Origin: Strobilurus pachycystidiatus
Taxonomy: Eukaryota; Basidiomycota; Agaricomycetes; Agaricales; Physalacriaceae
Direction of reading: 5' to 3'
Assembly: GCA_019915135.1 (NCBI GenBank)
Contig: JAHLMK010000007.1
Coordinates: 806,001 to 870,000 of the forward strand
DNA: 64,000 nucleotides
Shown here: one piece after another, positions 36,313 through 44,793 of the stretch
How positions within the stretch are numbered: the first letter of the stretch is position 1
How the letters are laid out: each line of letters opens with the position of its first letter
Notes under the pieces: generated by a model
What the model was told of the DNA's origin: nothing
The model's input: the letters and a program-made list of their open reading frames with translations, nothing else
Database searches by the model: none
Program-made: the position numbers and the translations under genes

Positions 36313-37532
36313 ATGTCCTCCGCCCGTAACGCGATTGTCACTGGCTCTGCGATAGGTCTTGGGCGCGCAATTGCGCAACGCCTGGCGTCGGATGGAGTCA
36401 ACGTCCTGGTGAACGACTTCGCCGAGAAGCTGGACTTATTGGACGCGCTTGTAATAGAGCTACAGTCGGAAGGCGTCAAGGCCGTTGCGTTCGCTTGCGA
36501 TGCCGCTCAAGAGGACAGCGTCAATGCAATGATCGCGAAATGCGTGGAGGAGTTCGGCAGTCTCGACGTTGTACGTGATTCCACACATCTGATTTCGAGA
36601 CACTCAATTCATCACAGATGGTGTGCAATGCTGGCACTGCGTTCATCAAGCCCATCTTAGAAAGTGCGTCGTAAACCTGTCGCTCTGCTCAGTATTCTGA
36701 CAAAGCACTGTTGATCAGCTAGCCTCGAAGAGATGCAGGATCTCTTCAATATCAACTTCCGATGCGCCTGGGTGGGGTACAGGGCTGCTGCAGCTCAGAT
36801 GATCAAGCAAGGCAAAGGCGGACGTATCATTGGTACAACGTTTCCGCGTCGAGACTGATGATCTCTCTTCTGATCTCCAATGGCCAGGTGCCGCATCTGC
36901 TGTGGCAAAAAAGGGTACGGCTCACTTCATACTATATGGCTTCTATGTCGTCTAACCCCAACTGCAAAGGATATCCGTACATGAGCGTGTATTCCGCCAC
37001 AAAGTTTGCCATTCGAGGGCTGACTCAATCTGCAGGTGATTATTCCAAATTACGGCAAGATTCACGAGGCCGTGACTGACCTTCTTCGTACTATAGCCCA
37101 AGAATGGGGCTCACATGGTATCACCGTGAATGCCTACTGCCCCGGCATTGTCTGGACGCCACTCAGTACGCCATCCCTACATACGTGATTTTATCAATAA
37201 CATGACATTGCGCAGTTGAGCGACTTGGATCTGACCTTGCCGCGGTAGTCGGTCAACCGGACCTGGATCCGAGAGTGATGGTACACAAATTCAGGCATCA
37301 TTAGCTCGGGATACAAAACAACTTACGTTCCGTCTCCAGTGGGCTAAGTCGTCCTCTCTTGGACGCGTCGGGGAGCCCGTGGACGTAGCCGGAGTAGTTT
37401 CATTCTTTGCGTCGCCCGATAGCGGGTTTGTGACTGGTCAAAGTGTGAGTCGTGTGGCGCAATTTATTGTCAATGTGTTGATCGACCGTTTGCCAACAGC
37501 TTTTGGTCGATGGCGGATCCCTGTTTGATTGA
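36313..37532 (+). CDS. Short-chain dehydrogenase/reductase (SDR)
   Basis: NAD(P)-dependent classical SDR of 260 residues. Nine exons (36313-36570, 36618-36663, 36719-36832, 36888-36914, 36970-37035, 37097-37165, 37216-37280, 37340-37444, 37500-37532) total 783 nt and stay in frame. Cofactor motif TGSAIGLG near residue 10; NAG motif in CNAGTA; active-site Tyr and Lys in SVYSATKFA; then NAYCPGIVWTPL; C-terminal GEPVDVAGVVSFFAS and GQSLLVDGGSLFD. Closest style is the diacetyl/acetoin reductase and meso-butanediol dehydrogenase group, but substrate cannot be read from sequence. The fourth exon is only 27 nt. Confidence 0.88.
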
Positions 37533-37740
37533 ATATGTACATCAGATTTTAGCGCGGGTGGTAGTGTAATCAAGTCATCGCTGTTTTCAGAGAAAAATGA
37601 GCACTTCACTGAATTCTCCCCCTTGGCTACCGAGAACGAAGCTTTTATCCGATCTCATTCGATACAAGGTTCTTCGACGACCGAAGTCTGCTCTCCGTAA
37701 GCCTCGACGGTATTATCAACTGTTCACGGGATCGGCGATC

Positions 37741-38332
37741 TCATACTATTTGTCCTCTGCGGGTCGTACTTTGAATGGTGGAAGTCACTCAAAGAATCTG
37801 AGCGGGCATACCTGTCATAAAGTCGCAATCCCTTGAAGCAAGAAACAAAACAAGCCCCGCCGAGTCTTCTGCCATTCCAAGGACCCACAAAGTCAGACTG
37901 CTGGTCGTCGCTGATAGCGAGATTGTACTCGTCATCGGCCAGACGAAGGTCATTCGCTCTACCAATTGAATCCGCGTAAATGGAGTAGTTCTCGGAGCCT
38001 TGTTGAGTAGGAAGGTTAGCGTAGGGGAGGATGAGGGTTGTTGTGGTGGGCGAGTGGGTACAAGTATTTGGCTGTTCTTTGATGTCGGCTTTGATGTATG
38101 GCTTGTCGAATGTAAATGCTGGGGGATAATGATTTTGAGGTTGTAACGTGGAACGTGCGCAGGAGTTGAGGTCTACGCGGCAGGGAGGACTTGGGTCAGA
38201 GTCGCAGGGGTTCTCCCACAAAGTTAGTCACCGGACAACTGCACATACTCGGTGAATCCGAGCATCCTGGACGTCTGGCTGAAGGGTGGAAGCAATGTTA
38301 CTATACATCTTGAGCTGTGCACTAGGATACAT
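37741..38332 (-). CDS. Hypothetical protein downstream of APC10
   Basis: Not recognised. A start at 38332 gives MYPSAQLKMYSNIASTL and then DVQDARIHR. The main exon (ending at 37812) encodes a polar segment with FTFDKPYIKADIKEQPNTCTH and LADDEYNLAISDDQQSDFVG. A 16-nt last exon (37741-37756) follows an intron beginning GTATGC. The first intron acceptor is not settled, so residues between the first and main exon are uncertain. The start lies only 18 nt beyond the APC10 stop, in the same direction. It could be a separate small gene or, less likely, a transcript extension of APC10. No signal peptide or domain is visible. Confidence 0.4.
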
Positions 38333-38350
38333 GGTCGTCTTTCTTTAGTT

Positions 38351-39285
38351 TCACCGGATACCTTCGTACATTCGGAACTCTGGAGACTTGAAGGTAAAGA
38401 AATCTTCATCCAATGGATCAGACTCCCTTGAATGGTGCTCTCAGTATGGAAGAGGCGACAGAAAGACGAGACGCACTCCATAGGACCCAGAACGCGCAGT
38501 CCTCGGACATGGGTGTCTTTCCCGCTTTGATGATTAGACATGACGATGATTTGTAGGACATAAGCGTTGACGGGTTTCCTGTTAATGATTGAATGGAACA
38601 AGCACGTATATCTATTAGAGACGCAACTGACAGACCGTCGCCATCTTCGTTTTGCTCTGAAGAGACATCGAACGTGATCCAGCCGTCAGGTTTCTCGAGG
38701 GTGATGATGCGGACATCTTGTAAATCGCTGAACCCAGTGCCTGCGCGTATTGCTAGCGTGGACGGCGTGTATGAATCGTCCTGCGGATGGCTGAGGTATA
38801 TGCTGAGCTTCTGGACCGGCACTTTGCGGGGGAATTCTATGGTGATGAAATGGGGCTGGGGTCCGTCAGAGCTGTGCTGAGCGTGTGTGAGCGGATGCGA
38901 GCGGCAGCGCAGGGTACGAACTGCCAGAAAGTATCGGGATCGCCGTCGCGCAAACACTCGACGCCAAAGCCGAATTTCGCAGAGGACACGGACCAGCTGG
39001 CACTCTCGGAGATGTCCGGCCACGGCAGGTGGGGCGGGTGCTTGACCGCTGCAGGGCAGGATAAGCGCCAATGCTGGTCGGTGAAAGCTGGTGCTAGTTA
39101 CCGGAAAGCAGGAACGGCGCATTGAGGTTAGCCTCGTCGAGTGTTGTCGGCTTCGGTGGAGCCCCGCCGGCCGACGCCGAGGGGTCGACAGCAGGCGGCG
39201 GCACGGGCACAGGCGGCACCATTGATGGGTCCATGGTGGGAGCGGTGAAAGGTGCGATCGCCTCTTTGTTCCCGACCGCCACCAT
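38351..39285 (-). CDS. Anaphase-promoting complex subunit 10 (APC10/DOC1)
   Basis: DOC-domain subunit that helps the APC/C ubiquitin ligase hold its substrates. Exons: 39102-39285, 38922-39048, 38871 down to about 38605, then to the stop at 38351. A Pro-rich N-terminus leads into the DOC beta-sandwich: PDISESASWSVSSAKFGFGV, then LRDGDPDTFWHSDGPQPHF, ITIEFPRKVPVQKLSIYLS, DDSYTPSTLAIRAG, NAYVLQIIVMSNHQSGKDTH and VRGLRVLGPME. The C-terminus FTFKSPEFRMYEGIR ends in the Ile-Arg tail that docks on Cdc27-type TPR subunits. One join is unresolved: the segment ending NEDGDG and the segment starting KPVNAYV differ by one frame across the only obvious splice pair (near 38538-38640). Divergent from UBA4 with 14 nt between start codons. 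Confidence 0.87.
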
Positions 39286-39299
39286 CAATAGCTCATATC

Positions 39300-40687
39300 A
39301 TGCCGGGCCAGCTCCCGCTCGACGACTACCGACGCTACGGCCGCCAGATGATCCTCGATGGCTTCGGCCTCCCAGGTGCGCCTCCCTCGCGCGCCCTGCA
39401 GTCTGGCCTCTGACCGGGACCAAGGACAGGACAGCTCAAATTGGAAAATTCCTCTGTCGTCGTCGTCGGCGCTGGCGGGCTGGGCTGCCCGGCTCTGCAA
39501 TATCTAGGCGCGGCAGGCTTTGGTAAGCTCGACAGTGCATGTCGTATGGCTCGCTCTCATCGCGCAACGACAGGCAGAATAGGCATCATTGACCATGACA
39601 CGGTCGAAGTGTCCAATCTCCAGCGACAAATACTGCACAACGAATCGACGGTTGGCTTGCCCAAGGCAGAGTCAGCAGCCCAGTCATTGCGACGGTCAGT
39701 GTATTCTCTCTGCAAAAGAAATTGGGTTTCAATTGCCATAGGCTCAATTCTCGACTGAATCTCGATGTAATAACCGAAGCTCTCACTCCTCAAAACGCCA
39801 TGGCTCTCCTCCACTCTTATGACATTATTCTGGACTGCACTGACAACGCGCCCACGCGATACCTTCTCTCCGACTCAGCCGTTGCCCTTGGGAAGCCTCT
39901 TGTAAGTGGAGCAGCCCAGAAATTTGAAGGCCAGCTCTGCGTGTACAACCTTACCCCATCTACCCCTTGCTATCGATGCCTCTTTCCTAAACCGCCCGCG
40001 CCAGAGACCGTAGGCACATGCGAAGAAACTGGCATTCTCGGGGCCGTTACAGGTGTTATCGGCAACATGCAGGCGCTGGAGGCGATCAAGATAGCAACAG
40101 GTCTTTATCACGACGAGAAGCCGACCATGCTCATGTTCTCTGCTCTTGGTGCGCCAATGTTCCGGACGATAAAGCTCAGGTCACGGAAAGAGACATGTCC
40201 AGCTTGTGGTCTTGAGGGCCAGAAGGTTGGACATATCAACGAGATTGATTATGTTCAATTTTGCGGGGGACCGACACCGGACTGGTTGAATAGAGGACTG
40301 GCAGAAGGGACTGCGTCCACGAGAACACCGATCCGTGATTTTGAACAGGCGACGAAGAGAAAAATCAATATCATTGACGTTCGTCCACGAACAGAGTTTG
40401 GAATTTGCTCTCTTCCTGGGTCGATCAGTGGGTGTATTGTCACCAATACAAACTCTCCCCCTAACCTCTATCTAGACGTACCTTTGAGAGAACTCGTAGC
40501 AGACCCTGCATCGCATCTCCCAGCCACTGGCGAGACCTACATTGTCTGTCGATTGGGAAACGACTCTCAGATAGGTGCCGATGCTCTTCGGTCGGTCAGG
40601 AGGGACGATAGCATCGTAGTCAAAGATGTTATAGGTGGTCTTCGAGCGTGGTCTCGGGAAATAGACGCAACGCTTCCGGTATACTGA
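39300..40687 (+). CDS. UBA4/MOCS3-like sulfur-carrier activating enzyme
   Basis: E1-like enzyme that adenylates and thiolates Urm1 for tRNA wobble-uridine thiolation (and the MoCo sulfur carrier in organisms that use it). Exons 39300-39375, 39430-39522, 39574-39694 and 39742-40687 total 1236 nt, 411 residues. The N-terminal ThiF/E1 domain has [56 protein letters not shown] and the zinc pairs CYRC and CPAC. The E1 catalytic Cys is probably in [10 protein letters not shown]. The C-terminal rhodanese domain has [12 protein letters not shown] and the sulfur-accepting Cys in [11 protein letters not shown], then [13 protein letters not shown]. All catalytic elements are present. The N-terminal extension is short compared with yeast Uba4. 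Confidence 0.94.
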
Positions 40688-41226
40688 AATAGACCCAATT
40701 TCAAATTCCCGATTGGGGCATGGACGCTTGAGACAGCGATTTACTCAGGATTCATGATATGACAGCAATTCGGGCTTGCCTTGCAACTCGGGTCAGCTTC
40801 CCTCGCGTCTTGCTCATGCTAGGCTCCGAAAGGTATGTTGTCGTTCAAGCTTCGTCAACCCCATTCAAACACCGATGTCACAACTGCCATTGCCAGAAAT
40901 GTGAATCAATTCTGAGATTTGAGCCGTCTGAGAACGAGAGTGTGTCACATGTGGCGGCATTGACGCAAAGCCTTCTTGGTTGCCGGCAACATGCGGTTTT
41001 CGTCCACGTACTTGATGGAAAGCACCATAACGCGATTGTCAGACTGATTCTGTCAAACGATCAACGACTACTTCGTTTTGTCACCGATATTAACTCTCAT
41101 TCATTTCGGTAAACTCTCCAAATTGAAGTCGCCTTAACATCGCGGTTCAAAACGGGCGATCCACGCCAACGAAAGCGATTTGTAGGTCTGAATAACATAT
41201 CGTGTTTCTTTTATTCTAACCGCTTC
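40688..41226. other. Intergenic, convergent 3' ends
   Basis: Between UBA4 (plus) and the C2H2 gene (minus). A plus frame at 40759-41112 shows no recognisable domain. Nothing else seen. Confidence 0.4.
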
Positions 41227-42266
41227 TCAGGGAACAAAAACCTCGACTCTCTTTCCGGAATGGCCCGTTGCTTTGTGGTGCCGACCCAACGAAGTTGGGT
41301 GATTGTAGCTATTGTCGCAAGCGCCACACAAATACACCATGTTCCGATGGGCGGCGTTATCGTGATCTACAGCAATTCCGCCTTCAGCGTGGAATCAATC
41401 TCACAGACTGGCAGGTACCTACCGCGGAGTCGGGCATTTGTTGTGAACATGAGACCACATTCAGAGCAAGAGAATTCCCGCGTTTTTGGCTGTCGGCCAT
41501 TAGCCGCGGCCTGCCTCTGGATTGCCTCGTCATTATTCCTGCCCCTCTGACGTCTCGTTAAAGTGTTAGTAGGCACTGGCGACATCCTCATCGGGGGGAC
41601 GATGGAACCCGAATCAGAAGGATCAGCGAACGGCCTACTAGTACTCCGTGGATCGGGCACATGGAAGTCAGAACCGTGGCTTTGAGAATACGCTGCACCA
41701 GTGTCCGTGGGCGCGTAGCCTCCAGCGGGAACGTTGTACGGCGCACAACTGTCATATGGATAAGTAGACGGGGTGGGATTGCCTGGCAAATAACTTGGGG
41801 ATGTTACTCCGGAAAGATACTGGGGCCAAGATTGAACAGCGGGCTGCACCATTGAACCCCTGGCATCATCATGTGGCGTATAGGAAATGCCGTGTCCTTC
41901 AGGTACGCTATCACGTCTCTGTTCGATGGATGTCCTGGCCCCGGGCCAGTGCGCGTTGGGCTGGGATATTAATTGCTGGTAGGTGGATGTCAGACGTCCC
42001 TGATTGCCGTTCAGCATCGTGGGCTGGTCATATTGCGGGCCAGTCTGGAAACCCTGTAGACCTGATTATCATCCGCGATGTCAAATCCAGTATGAGCCGA
42101 GCAATAGTGGAGAACACCCACCAGACTGTCCTTGTGAATCAGATGAATTGGCCATAGTGCGTCCATCGAGAGTCTGGCTCTCGTATGGTCCGACGCCGTA
42201 TCTATCGATGAAATATTCAGTACCACTGTAATCACCGCCAGGGAACCTCCAGTGATACTGAGGCAT
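41227..42266 (-). CDS. C2H2 zinc-finger protein, putative transcription factor
   Basis: Exons 42122-42266, 41423-42061 and 41227-41366 total 924 nt, 307 residues. The first ~240 residues are low-complexity and rich in Gln, Ser, Pro, Gly and Tyr, as in fungal activation regions. Two C2H2 fingers lie at the C-terminus: FSCSECGLMFTTNARLRDHD followed by NAAHRN (the intron splits this finger after LR), and YLCGACDNSYNHPTSLGRHH followed by KATGH. A basic stretch (RRQRGRNNDE) just before could aid DNA binding or nuclear import. The DNA target and pathway are unknown. The start at 42266 gives MPQYHWRFPGGDYSG. Confidence 0.8.
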
Positions 42267-43118
42267 CTTGATTTTGTACTACTAGTTTGGCGATTGCTAG
42301 GACGAACTCGAGGGAGGGATAGAGGACAGAACTTGGGGATGCACTGGCAGCTATACTTATATCCAGTAATAAATGAGACAGCTATTTCAGAGAGTCGTTC
42401 ATCGATTCGACGACTATCCAGTACAGGCAATTTTACCGAGCTCGAGGCTAACATGTCTCATACCCGTAATGAAGATGCTGTGTACTATTTCGGGATCGAT
42501 GGACTTCGAGGAGTCGCACACCGAGACAGCACACCTCGGATGACAGTACGCGCAATTCAATGAAGAATAGATCATAGAATACACATGAACGCTACACTGT
42601 ATGTGTGTCGTTGAGTGTAGCAACTGTTCGTAATCGAAACCGCCTCAAGGTACGCAGGACGATAGGTACCATGTAAGAACAGCAAAGCCGCACGAGAGCT
42701 GCGTGCAAGTGTTTCCAAGTTTCCGAAGAGGTGAGATTCCATGGCGATTGAGATGTGTCGGTAGATCGACTAAACGCCACGCAGCACGCTCTTTGATCTG
42801 GTTGTATGTCGGTTGTATGCTGTGACCGAGCGTCCGCATACCCGAAAACCCGAAAAGAGCCTGGTAGCGCAGCTCGGAATACGTCCGTTATGACAATCGT
42901 GTCCTTGCAGAATGGGAAAGACATGTCGACGCATGTACTACGTCAATACAACCATGGCCCGGGCAGAGCGGTTCGATCGATCAAGCTGTTACTCGCTGTG
43001 CCGAGATGAAGACAAACGGCGAACGCGTCAACGGTTCGGCGAACTCCGCGGGCTTCCGCGTGTCAGCAAACATGTGAACGCGATGAGCAGGGAGAGAAAG
43101 AGATGAAAGGAGACCAAG
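42267..43118. other. Intergenic
   Basis: No gene found. Contains a perfect 8-bp inverted repeat, GCTACACT at 42591 and AGTGTAGC at 42614, with a 15-nt loop. Otherwise only short frames. Confidence 0.4.
42591..42621. repeat. Short perfect hairpin
   Basis: GCTACACT, 15-nt loop rich in GT, then AGTGTAGC. It is isolated, and no role is apparent. Confidence 0.6.
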
Positions 43119-43178
43119 AAAACTTGAGTTTTCTCGGTCGTGACCGGGATGAGTCGAGTTCTGACTCAAACTCGAAAC
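43119..43178 (+). repeat. Left terminal inverted repeat
   Basis: Starts AAAACTTGAGTTTTCTCGGT and contains the palindrome around GTGACC. Pairs with 44734-44793. Confidence 0.7.
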
Positions 43179-43189
43179 CCTTGCACTGT

Positions 43190-43500
43190 GATTTCGGACT
43201 CAACCACATCTGGACTTTGGGTTCGAGTTCTAATCCGAGTACACCTTGAGGCAGAGTTTGAGCTGCTGACTTGAGTTGGACTCTAGTTGTGAACTGTGAT
43301 GGACTACAATGCAAGATAGTGATTTCTACTACTACAAATCAAGTCGTAACTCAAGTTCGGACTCAACTTCACACTAACTAGTAACTCCAAAAACTCAAAC
43401 AGTCGCCAACTCCCACTCCCACTCGAACCAACTTGAATTCGGACTCGGACTCGAATCGAACTCTAGCAATTGCAGCTCGAGTCACGGCTCAAGGGAGCAC
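43190..43500. repeat. Degenerate GAGTC/ACTCG-rich array, left arm
   Basis: Dozens of irregular variants of GAGTT, GACTC, ACTCGA and TTCGGACT on both strands. A matching arm lies at about 44400-44690. Confidence 0.6.
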
Positions 43501-43789
43501 ACGTTTCACAAACTTGATGCACGGGTCCGGACCATGCCCGCAAGTCTACAACAAGGGGTCGAATGGAAGTTGTTGGGGAAAGGGACATACGTAGGATCCT
43601 ACTGGGAAGGACAGAGAGATAATGATAGCACGACAGCTACAGCCACATTAGCGTCATTGTCTGCCGCGTCGTCGTGGGATGTCACCCGTTGTCGTTGTCG
43701 ATCGTCGCCTGGTCGTCGCTACTAGTGGTGGTTGGAAGAAAAGACGAGATGCTGAGTCAGGTGTCGACCATGGCAACGAGTCCAGACCT

Positions 43790-43880
43790 CGCTGATGTCC
43801 AAAGTGCATCGGCCCGAGCGGCCGTGCGATGGTGCCTGCCTTGGCGCACGGGCCGATGCACTTTGAACATCAAGCAGGCC
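43790..43880. repeat. Long imperfect hairpin in the element core
   Basis: GTCCAAAGTGCATCGGCCCG is mirrored by CGGGCCGATGCACTTTGAAC about 35 nt later, a nearly perfect 18-20 bp stem. Confidence 0.75.
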
Positions 43881-44399
43881 TGGACATGCTGCCATCGTTG
43901 CCATCTGACTAAGCCTTTGCCTCTTTTCTCTCAACCACCAGCGTGCCACCAGCACAGCGACGGCGACAACAACAACCCACGGGCAACGACGGCAGCGACG
44001 CGCCCATCGACTGCCGCAGGCGCTCTTCGGCCTTTGCTTACTCCACAGTGCAGGTCTCAACGACACTACCACAGCCAGCGACGATGACCAAAAGCGCCGA
44101 CAACCACCCACTGCCCAACGACAGCGACGACGCGCCATCGACCACAGCAGGCGCTTTTTGGCAACGGACGTACACTTGTCCTCAGCACTCGACGCGTCGA
44201 CGTCGCCGGGTGGCATGGCAGATAGCTCGGTAAGTTGTCTGTACCAACGACACCTCCTCCTCATTTCTCCCCAGTGTCTCCGGGCCACTCTTGAGTGTGG
44301 CCAACCGTTTTCTCCTCACCGACACGCACTCGCACAACGGCCCCCCATCCCGTCATCGGAGACTGCCACGCGCGGTCTCGTCGACTGATGCTGCCGTAC

Positions 44400-44690
44400 G
44401 GCCCGAGTTCAACCTTGCGACTTGAATGACGTTTGAGTTGAGTGTGAGTCCAAGCCGACTCCAGTTGGGATTGGGACTCGAGTTGGGATTGGATTTGATT
44501 GGAGTCGACTCGAGTTGGAATCGAAGTCAACTCAAAGTTTGGATCAGATTTTGAGTCAAGTTGAATTGGGATTGGAGTTGACTCCCTCAGTCAGAGTGTG
44601 AGTTCATTGACTCGAGTCCAAACTCGACTTGAGGGAGTTTGAGCCGAGTTGAGTTGGAGTTGACTCCAGGTTGACAGTAGTAGAGTCTTT
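44400..44690. repeat. Degenerate GAGTC/ACTCG-rich array, right arm
   Basis: Irregular repeats of GAGTTG, GACTCGAGTT and TTGGGATTGG, like those of the left arm. Confidence 0.6.
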
Positions 44691-44733
44691 GTTGTAGAAT
44701 AGCAAATATATTCAATTTGCACTACAAACATGG

Positions 44734-44793
44734 TTTTTGAGTTTGAGTCAAGACTCGACTCATCCCGGTCACGACCGGGAAAACTCGAGTTTT
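44734..44793 (-). repeat. Right terminal inverted repeat
   Basis: Reverse complement begins AAAACTCGAGTTTTCCCGGT and matches the left repeat with about five mismatches. Confidence 0.7.

Larger units (their letters stand above)
43119..44793. mobile_element. Non-autonomous element with ~55-60 bp terminal inverted repeats
   Basis: The left end (43119-43178) and the reverse complement of the right end (44734-44793) match over about 60 bp with about five mismatches, sharing CGGTCGTGACCGGGATGAGT and then CGAGT..TGACTCAAACTC. Each repeat has an inner palindrome CCCGGTC-AC-GACCGGG. Inside, next to each end, lie several hundred bases of degenerate GAGT/ACTC-rich sequence. The centre is GC-rich with internal duplications and hairpins. 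No transposase-like frame is present; the long minus frame at 43722-44288 is low-complexity Arg/Trp/Val-rich. I could not find a clean target-site duplication. This fits a MITE-like or fold-back DNA element or a deletion derivative of a larger transposon. Confidence 0.65.

Noticed and set aside
40759..41112. 117-codon frame with CHNCHCQKC
   Set aside because: The Cys cluster hints at a GFA-like zinc motif, but the rest does not fit, and no splice extension restores a domain.
43722..44288. Long minus-strand frame inside the inverted-repeat element
   Set aside because: Low-complexity Arg/Trp/Val composition from CGACGACGG-type sequence, no domain, and mirrored open frames on the other strand; not a transposase.
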